From contig JBGTQJ010000045.1 of the NCBI GenBank assembly GCA_041941305.1, forward strand, positions 6,622 to 70,621: a stretch of DNA of 64,000 nt, given 5' to 3'. Origin of the DNA: JANSWP01 sp041941305 (GTDB lineage Bacteria; Bacteroidota; Bacteroidia; Chitinophagales; Saprospiraceae). Of the stretch, positions 50,855 through 59,869 are shown piece after piece (positions within the stretch are counted from its first letter, which is position 1; every line of letters begins with the position of its first letter). The notes beneath the pieces are model-generated. The model worked only from the letters and a program-made list of their open reading frames with translations, did not search any database and was not told where the DNA came from. The position numbers and the translations under genes were made by a program.

Positions 50855-53431
50855 ATGAAAAAATATAGTTCCATATTATTCCTGTTTCTTTTTTCAATTT
50901 ATCATCAATCGCATGCCCAGGTTGCAGCCCAGGATTCTACTTTTTTAGTTCAATTGTATGATAACGCAGGTGGCACGAGTTGGGTAAACAACAATAACTG
51001 GAAATCCAATCAACCAGTGAGTACCTGGTTTGGTGTCAAGGTGGTGAATGCCAGAGTAAGGGCCGTACAATTACCCGGAAATCATTTGGTCGGTAATATC
51101 CCGGGCTCTATTAATGACTTGACTGATTTGGATACTTTTCGGATAGATGGCAATCAAATCATTGACTTTCCTGCTATGATGCCGAATAATTTTCCGAATA
51201 TCAAATTGGTCGATGTCAGACACAATGAATTGACATTTGAAGATCTGGAACCAAATCTGGCGCTTATCAATGATGATGATGTCGATTTCCTTTTTGCTCC
51301 TCAGGATAGTATTGGGATGTCAAATGTGTTTAATCGGGGGGTGGGGCATGAACACGAATTTCTTTTTCCCATGGGGGGGACTCAAAATCAGTACCAGTGG
51401 TTTAAGGATGGAACAGCAATAGTTGGAGCCACCGATTCGAATTTAGTCCTTAATAACCTTGCACTTATTGATACGGGATTTTATCATTTGCAGATTACTT
51501 CTACCATCCAGGCCTTTAATAATTTTGCTATCAATAGTTTTCAACAGGAGTTAAATGTAGAATGGTGCAAGGATTCTTTGGGTGGATTATATATATGTGA
51601 TGAGATGATAGTAGAATTTGAACCAAATACCAGTTCTACTGTAAAAGACTCTCTGAGAACAGCCTTTGGTGCTGTGGTAACAGATTCTTGTATGTGTGCG
51701 GTAATTGAGGTTTGGGATTTGTTGGATACCGTAACGCTTGAAGGGGAAGATGGAAGAGTCGTTGCAGCCCAGGAAAAGCCTGAAATAGAAGATGCCGGGC
51801 TCAATTATGCAATGTTCTTAAAAAATGATACACTCATTGCAAGTACCCCTCCTTCTCAAATGATTGATGGAAATGATTCCAATGACCCCAATAAGGTGAC
51901 AGTTGCATTGATAGATTCTGGAATTGATTATGACCACCCCAACCTGGAAGAACACATTTGGATCAATCCAGGAGAAAATGCTTCCGATGCTATGGACAAT
52001 GATGGTAATTGCCTTGTGGACGATTATATGGGGTATGATTTTTATGAAGAAGATATCCTTCCTTACGATAACAATGGTCATGGAACTCATGTGGCCGGTA
52101 TTATCACCAATACCCTTACCAAACATGAGGTGGAGCTCATAAATCTGAAATTTACGGATAAGAATGGGCAGGGTTCTTTATTTGATGCAGCTTGTGCGGT
52201 GTATTATGCCATTGACAAAGATGCAGACCTCATCAATGCCAGTTGGGGATATGTAGGCAACCCAAGTCCTATTTTATACAGAGCTCTGGAAAAAGCTGGA
52301 GAAAATTGTGGGATGCTGGTCTTTACTTCAGCAGGAAATGATGCGCTTGATATCGATAGAAAATCAAATACACATTATCCTTCCAATTACAATTTGGACA
52401 ACATTATTTCTGTGGCAAATTTTCAACCCTCTATTTCCAATTTGCATGCACTTTCCAATTTTGGGCAGGACAATTGTGATTTGGCTGCACCGGGAGTGAC
52501 TATTTACAGTACACTTCCCAATAATGTTCATGGATGGCGAACGGGCACTTCAATGGCGGCTGCAAAAGTTTGCAATACAGCTGCTGAAATGTTGTATGAT
52601 GAACCCGCTGCCAGTTTTCGAGGATTAAAACATTGTTTGTTGGATGGGGTAACGATTCATGCAGCACTCAGCAGTAAAACATTTACCTCAGGTAATTTGA
52701 ATGCTGTAAATGCAAAAAGCTGCATCATTTCAAGTCCCTTTGCAACTGAATGTGATCCTGTTTTGAGTATAAAAATGTTCCTTGAAGGAGCCTATGACAC
52801 TGGAACGGGAAAAATGTATGATTCTTTACGAACCAATTCCCTGATTCCTGTTCATCAACCTTTTAATGTGCCTCCATGGAACTACATGGGGTCCGACACT
52901 GTATCTGCTGCTGTTCTTGCAGTGTCTGATACGAATGCAGTGGTAGATTGGATTTTGGTACGGTATTTTGATCCGATTGATTCCACTCAATTGACAATTC
53001 CCGCCCTGGTGCAAAGGGATGGGGATGTCGTTAACGGCGAGGGCAATCTGCTCAAATTGGGCAGCATTTTGAATAAAGGATTTATTTCTATTGTGCATCG
53101 GAATCACCTTGGTGTTTCCTCTCGTAGCCCTCAGGAGCTAAGATTTTTGCCTACCATTATTGATTTTAGCAATCCTTCCTTTCAAACGAGGGGACTCCAT
53201 TCACAAAAAAATATTGGTGGGGTACTAGCCCTTTGGGGAGGCGATGCCAATGCAGATGGAAAAGTCAATGTAGTCGATAAGAATCTATACTGGCTTCCTC
53301 AATTGGGCAGTGCACCTTCTTACAATAATACTGGAGATTTCAATCTGGACGTCAATGTAAACACTGTTGATATAAACAATATTTGGAAAGCCAATAATTC
53401 GAAAGAGTCTAAGTGTCTGAATTGTTATTGA
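50855..53431 (+). CDS. Secreted subtilisin-like protease with LRR, Ig and dockerin-type repeats
   Basis: 858 residues. Signal peptide (to about 21, 'IYHQSHAQ'), LRR-like segment (about 35-130, 'VQLPGNHLVGNIPGSINDL'), Ig-like domain (about 165-230, 'YQWFKDGTAIVGATDSN'), then an S8 domain (about 345-600) with the full triad: Asp in 'VTVALIDSGIDYDHP', His in 'NNGHGTHVAGI', Ser in 'GWRTGTSMAAAKV'. Near the C-terminus are two calcium loops, 'DANADGKVNVVD' and 'DFNLDVNVNTVD', of the type I dockerin form DxNxDGxVNxxD. No canonical T9SS sorting domain follows; the protein ends '...SKESKCLNCY'. It may be held at the surface through a cohesin-like partner. Confidence 0.85.
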   Translation: MKKYSSILFLFLFSIYHQSHAQVAAQDSTFLVQLYDNAGGTSWVNNNNWKSNQPVSTWFGVKVVNARVRAVQLPGNHLVGNIPGSINDLTDLDTFRIDGNQIIDFPAMMPNNFPNIKLVDVRHNELTFEDLEPNLALINDDDVDFLFAPQDSIGMSNVFNRGVGHEHEFLFPMGGTQNQYQWFKDGTAIVGATDSNLVLNNLALIDTGFYHLQITSTIQAFNNFAINSFQQELNVEWCKDSLGGLYICDEMIVEFEPNTSSTVKDSLRTAFGAVVTDSCMCAVIEVWDLLDTVTLEGEDGRVVAAQEKPEIEDAGLNYAMFLKNDTLIASTPPSQMIDGNDSNDPNKVTVALIDSGIDYDHPNLEEHIWINPGENASDAMDNDGNCLVDDYMGYDFYEEDILPYDNNGHGTHVAGIITNTLTKHEVELINLKFTDKNGQGSLFDAACAVYYAIDKDADLINASWGYVGNPSPILYRALEKAGENCGMLVFTSAGNDALDIDRKSNTHYPSNYNLDNIISVANFQPSISNLHALSNFGQDNCDLAAPGVTIYSTLPNNVHGWRTGTSMAAAKVCNTAAEMLYDEPAASFRGLKHCLLDGVTIHAALSSKTFTSGNLNAVNAKSCIISSPFATECDPVLSIKMFLEGAYDTGTGKMYDSLRTNSLIPVHQPFNVPPWNYMGSDTVSAAVLAVSDTNAVVDWILVRYFDPIDSTQLTIPALVQRDGDVVNGEGNLLKLGSILNKGFISIVHRNHLGVSSRSPQELRFLPTIIDFSNPSFQTRGLHSQKNIGGVLALWGGDANADGKVNVVDKNLYWLPQLGSAPSYNNTGDFNLDVNVNTVDINNIWKANNSKESKCLNCY

Positions 53432-53507
53432 TTTTTGATTATTTTCGTTTTTTTAAGTGGTAGGTTATTTTTTGCCTAAGCCCTAAACCCGACAAGAAAT
53501 TCGAATT

Positions 53508-53969
53508 ATGAAATACCTGTTTCTGCTTGTATTATGTGCTTTCTCATTCAATCTCTCAGCTCAGACAAACGATGAAGAAAGAGCTGTCAAAGCCCTTGTT
53601 GATCAAATGTTTGATGCCATGCGTGCTGGTGATAGTACTGCTCTTCGCTCCATTTTTGATCCTTCTGCAAGAATGATATCTGTTTTTTATAAAGATGGCG
53701 TTTCCAAAAAGCATGAAGGAAGTGTAGACCGATTTGTAGGTGCTGTGGGTACGCCTCATGATGAAGTTTGGGATGAAAAAATATGGAGTTATGATATTCG
53801 GATAGATGGAAATTTGGCTTCCGTTTGGACAGATTATTCGTTTTATTTAGGAGAAAATCTAAGACATTGTGGTGTGAATGCATTCCACCTGTTTAAGACT
53901 GAAGAAGGCTGGAAAATCATTCAAATTACAGATACGCGCAGGAAAGAAAATTGTAAGACAGCTCCTTAA
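53508..53969 (+). CDS. Secreted NTF2-like (DUF4440/SnoaL-type) protein
   Basis: 153 residues. Signal peptide ('FLLVLCAFSFNLSAQ'). The NTF2-like cone fold shows an N-terminal helix 'VKALVDQMFDAMRAGDSTAL' and strands 'ASVWTDYSFYLGENLRHCGV' and 'NAFHLFKTEEGWKIIQITDTR', the latter matching the DUF4440/SnoaL_3 end. Such proteins are often small-ligand binders or isomerase-like; the periplasmic location and lack of catalytic residues prevent assignment. It stands alone between the subtilase and a convergent barrel gene. Confidence 0.75.
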   Translation: MKYLFLLVLCAFSFNLSAQTNDEERAVKALVDQMFDAMRAGDSTALRSIFDPSARMISVFYKDGVSKKHEGSVDRFVGAVGTPHDEVWDEKIWSYDIRIDGNLASVWTDYSFYLGENLRHCGVNAFHLFKTEEGWKIIQITDTRRKENCKTAP

Positions 53970-53980
53970 TTAAATTTACC

Positions 53981-54658
53981 TCATTGATTTTTAGACTTCC
54001 CTCTCCATCCTCTGCGCCACTTCCAGTTGTCTTTTAAATGTTTGTTGCGCTTGGCAGCAGCTCCGAAAACCATATTCCAACTCAATCCAGCTTGTATGGA
54101 GTGAAAATGTGCTTTGTAGCCGGGAATCGTTTGTTGCAATTCTGGTCGTTCTACATAATTGTATACATAGCCAATTTCCAAATGGAGTGCATCGGGCACT
54201 GGAATGGAAAAGCCTAAACCTCCATTGAAACCAAGGTGGGCATCGTAGTCGTTGACCAGCTCTGGATCAGATGCCCCTTTTTGGTCAAAAACAGATTGCT
54301 CAGCTGTGTACATGCCTGCTCCCGCTTTTAGGATAATTCCAAAGCCGAAAGCGGGATAGCGCCCAAAGTTGGCACGTAAAAACCCCCCATAATAGGAAGT
54401 GTTGAACTCCTGGCTACTACCATCTTCAAATTCAAAAAGGGGGTTGGAAATACTTTGGTGATATTCGCCACCTAGCTGGATGTTTTCTGCGCCCCCGGCT
54501 ATTCTAAACCCAAGCGGTGCATACCAATCCTGGCTTGAGAAGAATTCAGAATCGTAAGCAGTACGATTCAAGCCTGAAAAAGCTTCAATAAATAAGTGTT
54601 GAGCAGAAAGAGAAATGGTAAAAAGTGAAATAAGTAGCGGGAGGTGTACTTTTTTCAT
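53981..54658 (-). CDS. Outer-membrane beta-barrel protein, small
   Basis: 225 residues. Signal peptide ('LLISLFTISLSAQHLFIEAF', cleavage near 20) and eight or more amphipathic strands with aromatic girdles ('GGEYHQSISN', 'GFLRANFGRYPAFGFGIILK', 'HLGFNGGLGFSIPVPDALHL', 'IQAGLSWNMVFG'). This corresponds to an OmpA/OprF-like eight-stranded barrel (PF13568/OMP_b-brl type). The C-terminus is a basic tail ('KRNKHLKDNWKWRRGWRGKS') and not the usual terminal Phe. Function unknown. A -7 box 102 nt upstream (54760-54767) fits it. Confidence 0.7.
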   Translation of the reverse strand: MKKVHLPLLISLFTISLSAQHLFIEAFSGLNRTAYDSEFFSSQDWYAPLGFRIAGGAENIQLGGEYHQSISNPLFEFEDGSSQEFNTSYYGGFLRANFGRYPAFGFGIILKAGAGMYTAEQSVFDQKGASDPELVNDYDAHLGFNGGLGFSIPVPDALHLEIGYVYNYVERPELQQTIPGYKAHFHSIQAGLSWNMVFGAAAKRNKHLKDNWKWRRGWRGKSKNQ

Positions 54659-55012
54659 AGTGTTTGGTTTTGTCTTGTTGGTAAATGCTATCCTTATGCA
54701 GTGTACACAAGGTTGGATTTTTTATATTTAATATAGTAGCCTTAAAGAATGGATTTTGGCAAAGGTAAAAATTGAAAATCAGAAAAAACTAAGGGTTTTT
54801 GCGTATTTTTACATATTGAAAATCAATAAGTTACAAAGACAAATGTGATTTTTGTTTTCTTTAATGACATTAAAAATTAAAAAACTTTCTAATTTAGGGA
54901 TTAGAAAAAATGATAATTTGAAGCCCCAATTGTAAAAAATTGATTTTTTGACAACCAACATACTCCCCTCTAGAAATGACTGCTTTATAATTCAACTAAA
55001 TTTTTGCCCTAC
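54659..55012. other. 354-bp divergent intergenic region
   Basis: It holds a minus-strand TACCTTTG box (54767-54760) for the barrel gene. The FIST-gene side is AT-rich with no clear box. No coding frame recognised. Confidence 0.35.
54760..54767 (-). promoter_or_regulatory. -7 box of the small barrel gene
   Basis: Minus-strand TACCTTTG (consensus TAnnTTTG), giving a leader of about 95 nt. The -33 TTTG is not visible. Confidence 0.45.
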
Positions 55013-56227
55013 ATGCTGAAATTTTACTCTTCGAGTACCGCAACTGTTAATTCAAAAAAAGCAATTCGGGAATGTATTCAGAATGCATTGGGGAATCGTT
55101 TTAGAGCGTTTTCTCAAAATGAGAACCTGATAGTTATTTACTCAAGCATCGGACACAATTTTAAGGAAGTATTGAATGAAGCTCAGGCAATGTGCCCAAA
55201 GGCAACCATAGTTGGTTGTACTTGTGTGGGCGTGATTGGGAAAGAAGGACCCAATGAAAACATTCGGGCACTGGGCGTTATGTTGGCTGAAACTGATAAA
55301 AAAGAAGAATTCTGTGTTGCTTATTGCGATAATATTCGTTTGCATAACTCCTACGAAATGGCACGTCAAATGGCTTCGGACTTGAAAGAACAGAATCCGA
55401 ATGTCAATATGGTGCATATCCTGGCTTCAGGTATTGATATCGCTGCGGATAAAGCTATTGAGGGCATAGAATCCGTTATCGGGCAAGTGCCCATTTTTGG
55501 GGGCACCTCTTCAGACAATATGAAGGGCTTGAGTACTTTTCAGTTTTTTAATGACAATATTTTGGAAAGGGGAGCGGTCTTATTGGGGTTTGCTGATCCT
55601 ACCCTGCAAATGGAAATGGGCGTCCATCATGGAAATGATCCTTTTGGTCAGCCATTTGAAGTGACTCGTTCGGAAGGAAATCATGTCTATGAAATAGAAG
55701 GAGAACCCGCGTGGTCTTTTTTGATGGAAAAACTCAATTTACCGATTGATAGTCCTCCTGGTCCTATTATCCCTATTGCTGGAATTGGAGAAGCGCTTCC
55801 ATTTGACCTGCACGAATCTTATGACAATCAATATATTTTGAGGCTGATTGTAAAGGTGGATGATGATCTGAGCTTTTATATGCCAGTGGATGTCCCTACA
55901 GGTAAGAAACTATGGTTGACTCAACGCAATGAAGAAAAGATTTTCAATGGCTTGAATAGAATGGTCGACAGGTTGGTAGAGCGGGTGAGCCACAAAGAAA
56001 TAGCTGCAGTTTTTCATACAGATTGTGCAGCCCGTGGGCAGGCACTTTTGCAGAAAAAAGAGAAAGACGAAATGATCGAGCGGATGCAAGGTCCGTTTTT
56101 GAATAAAAAATCAATTCCCTGGCTGGGCATGTATGGCTTTGGGGAATTTGCAATGTTGAGTGGGAATAATTATTTCCACAACTACACAACAGCACTATAT
56201 GTATTGACCAGAAATAATGGAGTCTGA
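55013..56227 (+). CDS. FIST domain sensor protein
   Basis: 404 residues from the ATG at 55013 (an upstream TTG at 55004 is less likely). The FIST N domain (about 35-210) has 'ATIVGCTCVGVIGKEGPN' and 'GQVPIFGGTSSDNMKGLSTF'; the FIST C domain (about 220-385) has 'AVFHTDCAARGQALLQKKE' and 'PWLGMYGFGEFAMLSGNNY'. FIST proteins are soluble ligand sensors, proposed to bind small molecules such as amino acids, and act upstream of two-component kinases or cyclic-nucleotide enzymes. A histidine kinase gene follows after 74 bp on the same strand and is the probable partner. Confidence 0.88.
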   Translation: MLKFYSSSTATVNSKKAIRECIQNALGNRFRAFSQNENLIVIYSSIGHNFKEVLNEAQAMCPKATIVGCTCVGVIGKEGPNENIRALGVMLAETDKKEEFCVAYCDNIRLHNSYEMARQMASDLKEQNPNVNMVHILASGIDIAADKAIEGIESVIGQVPIFGGTSSDNMKGLSTFQFFNDNILERGAVLLGFADPTLQMEMGVHHGNDPFGQPFEVTRSEGNHVYEIEGEPAWSFLMEKLNLPIDSPPGPIIPIAGIGEALPFDLHESYDNQYILRLIVKVDDDLSFYMPVDVPTGKKLWLTQRNEEKIFNGLNRMVDRLVERVSHKEIAAVFHTDCAARGQALLQKKEKDEMIERMQGPFLNKKSIPWLGMYGFGEFAMLSGNNYFHNYTTALYVLTRNNGV

Positions 56228-56301
56228 AATCCCGGCTCTGGCAGAAAGGAACTGAGATTTGGTTGTTGGCTGCCAGAAAAAACCAGTGAGATTCACTGAA
56301 A

Positions 56302-57678
56302 ATGCATACTACAGAAAAAAATAATCAAAGGCCAACCTACGAAGAACTGGAGGCAATCTGTCGTGACCTGCAGAGCAAGGTGGCAAAGAATATTGTAGTA
56401 CAGCAAGAATTGATTGAGGCAAAAAATGAGTTGGACAAAGATTTGAATCGCTTCAAACTTGTCGAGGCATTTGGAAGGGAAGGGTTATTTCAAGAGGATA
56501 TTAAAGATTTTGGAATTCTTGCCGTTGAATATTTTATTCAGGCTTTTGAGCAGCCCCATTGTCTGATAGCTGAGTATAACAGAGAAGAAAAACAACTAAA
56601 TGTGCTGGCTTCCTTTGGTTTTGAACCCCTTCTGAAAAAACCTCGTAAATTTCACTTTGATGAATCCTTTTTTGAAACGAGGGAAAGTTGTTTTCTACAA
56701 CAATCATCTGTACTCAAGTCTAAGTTGTCTTTTCTGGAATTGGTAGATGCACTTGTCAGTCCTTTTTTCAATTACAATGGAAAATTTAGTGGTTTGGTGA
56801 TCTGTGGTCAAATGGAACAAGATCGAAAATTTTATACTCCGATCGACCAAAAAGATCGCTATCCATTTACGGTAATGACCCATAAGGCAGGCACCTTGCT
56901 TCAAAATTTTAGGGTTAATGAAGATTTGAAGAATGAGATCCTCGAAAGGAAAAAAATTGAAGCACAATTGGCATTAAAAGCCGAAGACCTTTTGCGTTCT
57001 AACGAAGATTTGGAGCAATTCGCTTATGTAGCTTCCCATGATTTGAAAGCGCCACTTCGAAATATAGCCAGTTTTGCTCAATTGCTAAGGCGTCGGCACG
57101 CTTCTCAATTGGACGAAACCGGCAAGGAATACCTGGAATTTATATTTAGAGGCATTCGACGTTTCAATGATGTCATCGAAGACTTATTGCAGTATTCCAG
57201 AACTTCCAGAGCTTCTGTGGAATTTGAAAAAGTAGCATTGAATGATGTACTGGATGCAGTTAAAGAAAGGATAGCCAATATCATTAATGAGTGTCATGGA
57301 TCCATAACCTACAATGGATTACCTGAGGTATACGCCAATCAGTCTCAGATGGAACAACTTTTTCAAAACCTAATCAGTAATGCCTTAAAATTCACCCCTT
57401 CAGGAAGAAAGCCAGAGATAAAAATCGAGGCCCGACCAAATGGGCAGTATTATCTGTTTGAAATCAAGGATAATGGGATTGGAATTGAAAAAGAATTTTT
57501 TGACAAGATTTTCACCTTGTTTCAACGCCTCCATGTTGATGAAGAATATGATGGAACCGGCTTGGGGCTCTCTATCTGCAAGAAGATAGTGGAAAGGCAT
57601 AAAGGCAAGATCTGGGTAGAATCTGATGGCAAAGGCAAAGGTGCTTCCTTCTTCTTTACACTGCCTTATGAAAAATAA
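56302..57678 (+). CDS. Cytoplasmic histidine kinase paired with the FIST protein
   Basis: 458 residues, no TM segment. Residues about 5-45 form a coiled coil; about 55-205 resemble a GAF-type domain ('EDIKDFGILAVEYFIQAFEQ', 'LIAEYNREEKQLNVLASFG'); a second coiled coil (about 210-235) leads into the dimerisation helix with 'QFAYVASHDLKAPLRNIAS' (phospho-acceptor His about 248) and the HATPase: N box 'QNLISNALKFTP', G1 'DNGIGIEKEFFDK', F box 'FTLFQRLH', G2 'GTGLGLSICKKIV'. No response regulator is nearby. The GAF region and FIST neighbour suggest a soluble ligand-gated kinase module. Confidence 0.86.
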   Translation: MHTTEKNNQRPTYEELEAICRDLQSKVAKNIVVQQELIEAKNELDKDLNRFKLVEAFGREGLFQEDIKDFGILAVEYFIQAFEQPHCLIAEYNREEKQLNVLASFGFEPLLKKPRKFHFDESFFETRESCFLQQSSVLKSKLSFLELVDALVSPFFNYNGKFSGLVICGQMEQDRKFYTPIDQKDRYPFTVMTHKAGTLLQNFRVNEDLKNEILERKKIEAQLALKAEDLLRSNEDLEQFAYVASHDLKAPLRNIASFAQLLRRRHASQLDETGKEYLEFIFRGIRRFNDVIEDLLQYSRTSRASVEFEKVALNDVLDAVKERIANIINECHGSITYNGLPEVYANQSQMEQLFQNLISNALKFTPSGRKPEIKIEARPNGQYYLFEIKDNGIGIEKEFFDKIFTLFQRLHVDEEYDGTGLGLSICKKIVERHKGKIWVESDGKGKGASFFFTLPYEK

Positions 57679-58004
57679 CAGTATCTGGGGCTCTCAATAT
57701 AGGAGAATGATTACTGGTTTGCTTGTTTACTGGTAGAGCCATAGTTTGAAGAGATATTATGATGAAAAGGGGAATTAACCTATGTGCAAAAATTACCAAC
57801 TTATTTGAGGTATCATATTTATTTCCAAACCCCTAATCTGGTAGTCCAGTACCTTTGTATTTGAGGGGAATATTCAATTTTCATACTTTCCAACCCCAAC
57901 CCTAAACAGACTAAGATTTCTTGAAATTTCTTGCCACGATTATGTATACGGTATCATAGACGGAACTAAATCAAACATTCACCCAGATACCCAGCAAACC
58001 TACC
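57679..58004. other. 326-bp gap between convergent genes
   Basis: No gene, no perfect hairpin. A plus-strand TACCTTTG (57850-57857) lies here but points toward the end of a minus-strand gene, so it is probably coincidental. Nothing else is visible. Confidence 0.3.
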
Positions 58005-58694
58005 TCAATTAGCAGAATTTTCAATGGCTTTCATCCTTTCCACTTTCTCTTTAAACGCGGCTTCATCAAATTCTAAATCACCCTCCTCCTGACTCCAAAT
58101 GGTTTGACAAATACCCATGTAGCACTGCTTTTTTGCTATCATCGCTCCTGCTTCATCGTATTCTTTTAGCAAGCCATGTTCATATTCACCATTTAGATAT
58201 TCGCCTTCTGCCTGCAAGTTTCCATTTTTGTAATACTCTTTGAAAGGACCATTTTCATTATTTTCTTTAAAGGTCACCACTTCCATCAATTCTCCCGAAT
58301 CGTAATAACGTTTCCATTCGCCCTCCATTTGATCATTCACATATTCACCGGTGATATCCAATTGACCATTTTCATAAAAAGCTTCGTAGGTTCCGGTAAA
58401 TTTTCCATCGATATATCTTTCTACGATTTGTGTCCCTCCATCTTCATAATACATCTTGCGCTCTCCCACCAAAGTATCGTTCACGTAATTTGCCTCAATC
58501 ATCACCTTGCCACTTGGATAAAATGATTGATACAAGCCGTGTTTAGCGTAAGTATTTTTCAATCTGGAAAATTTTTCAACCAAAACTCCTGCTTCGTCGT
58601 GATTTTCAATAACCTCTGTATTGTCTGAAGTGACTGAATTATCACAACTAAAAATTCCAAGGAGCAAAACAATTAAAAAGCAAAATCTAAGCAT
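58005..58694 (-). CDS. MORN-repeat lipoprotein (YwqK-like)
   Basis: 229 residues from the ATG at 58694, giving the lipoprotein signal 'MLRFCFLIVLLLGIFSC'; an in-frame upstream ATG at 58730 adds 12 residues. About six MORN-type repeats with the pattern YY-(D/N)-G-x-L/Q-x-x-(E/G)-x-(Y/F): 'FYPSGKVMIEANYVND', 'MYYEDGGTQIVERYIDG', 'FYENGQLDITGEYVND', 'RYYDSGELMEVVTFKE', 'EYYKNGNLQAEGEYLNG'. Proteins of the YwqK family serve as immunity proteins to polymorphic toxins or as generic protein-binding lipoproteins. No toxin gene is adjacent. Confidence 0.8.
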   Translation of the reverse strand: MLRFCFLIVLLLGIFSCDNSVTSDNTEVIENHDEAGVLVEKFSRLKNTYAKHGLYQSFYPSGKVMIEANYVNDTLVGERKMYYEDGGTQIVERYIDGKFTGTYEAFYENGQLDITGEYVNDQMEGEWKRYYDSGELMEVVTFKENNENGPFKEYYKNGNLQAEGEYLNGEYEHGLLKEYDEAGAMIAKKQCYMGICQTIWSQEEGDLEFDEAAFKEKVERMKAIENSAN

Positions 58695-58757
58695 GATTGA
58701 TCTTAATTTTGAAGGATTGTATAATATCATTAAAGGAAAACTAGACTTCCTAGTGCA

Positions 58758-59783
58758 TTAATAGGTGCCATTATTTTCCCGATAAATTGCCGCCAGAAGC
58801 ACTTGTCCCACTGCTTGTAAAGTCTCTTTATCAATCACATCCATATCATCATTGTGAGTATGCCAATAATCTCCAAAGCCTGTGGTCGAATCAGCGGGTT
58901 TGTTGATGATGTCAAACATAGGGATCATGGCAATGGTATTGACGATGTAATGATCATCGATGCCTATAGTTGTAGGTAAATTAACGAAGTACTTATCCTT
59001 ATTCATTGCCTTTGCGAGATCCCAAAATTTATTCATTTGGTCGGGAGCGTATTTCATTGAAATATTGTCTTTGGCAAAGCGAGCATCTTTGGAGCCTACC
59101 ATGTCCAGTAAAATGCCGTAATCTGCTCGGTAATCCTTGACATGTTTGTTTTTTGCCCAATGCTGAGAGCCCAGGCACCAGGAAAACATATTTTGATTCG
59201 CACTATTGTCATCTCCATAATCTTCAGCATCAAAAAGAATGATATCGATACCCATACCAATGGGGCTGATGTTCAGATTTCTTGCAACCTCCAATAAAAC
59301 GCCAACCCCACTTGCTCCGTCATCTGCTCCAAGAATGGGCTCGTTTTGACGTTCGGTACTTAGGGGAGAATCTGCAATGTGCCGAGAATCCCAATGGGCT
59401 GCGAGCAAAACGCGTTTTTTGACTTTGGGATTGTATTGAGCAATGACATTCCAACCTTTTAAGATTTCGCCTGTATAGGCCTTCGCCTCAAAGTCCTGAG
59501 CAATCACGTCTGCTCCAAATTCCTTGAATTTCGAAACAAACCAATCCTTACACTGTCGATGAGCCTCAGAATTGGGTACCCTGGGTCCAAAATCAACCTG
59601 CGTTTGGATATAGTTGTAAGCGGAATCTTGCTCAAATTTTGGTACGGGAACAGTAGCAAATACCTCTTCTTCAGAAGGTTTTTGTGAGTCATCATCATCA
59701 CACCCAAACACAAGGATTAATCCCAAAACCATAAAAAGATACTGAACTTTAGTCATCCATCCAGTACCTTTTTTCTTTTCCAT
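58758..59783 (-). CDS. M28 family zinc aminopeptidase / glutaminyl cyclase-like lipoprotein
   Basis: About 341 residues. Alternative ATGs are at 59792, 59783 and 59756; all lead to the lipoprotein signal 'QYLFMVLGLILVFGC'. The mature domain matches glutaminyl-peptide cyclotransferase/M28: 'RVLLAAHWDSRHIADSP' (His, Asp zinc ligands), 'EPILGADDGASGVGVLLEVA' (bridging Asp), 'IDIILFDAEDYGD' (Glu) and 'YGILLDMVGSKDARF'. It is predicted to cyclise N-terminal glutamine or to trim peptides in the periplasm; T9SS-exported proteins of Bacteroidota often carry an N-terminal pyroglutamate. A start at 59783 was chosen arbitrarily among the close options. Confidence 0.85.
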   Translation of the reverse strand: MEKKKGTGWMTKVQYLFMVLGLILVFGCDDDDSQKPSEEEVFATVPVPKFEQDSAYNYIQTQVDFGPRVPNSEAHRQCKDWFVSKFKEFGADVIAQDFEAKAYTGEILKGWNVIAQYNPKVKKRVLLAAHWDSRHIADSPLSTERQNEPILGADDGASGVGVLLEVARNLNISPIGMGIDIILFDAEDYGDDNSANQNMFSWCLGSQHWAKNKHVKDYRADYGILLDMVGSKDARFAKDNISMKYAPDQMNKFWDLAKAMNKDKYFVNLPTTIGIDDHYIVNTIAMIPMFDIINKPADSTTGFGDYWHTHNDDMDVIDKETLQAVGQVLLAAIYRENNGTY

Positions 59784-59869
59784 TTCGAACATGTTTTTTG
59801 ATTTTAAATAATTTTGATAAATGTCTATAGAATTGGTACAAAGCAGCTTGCCGAAATGATTATAAAACG

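Noticed and set aside
57850..57857. Promoter-like TACCTTTG on the plus strand
   Set aside because: It points into the 3' end of a minus-strand gene and no -33 element or downstream gene is present.
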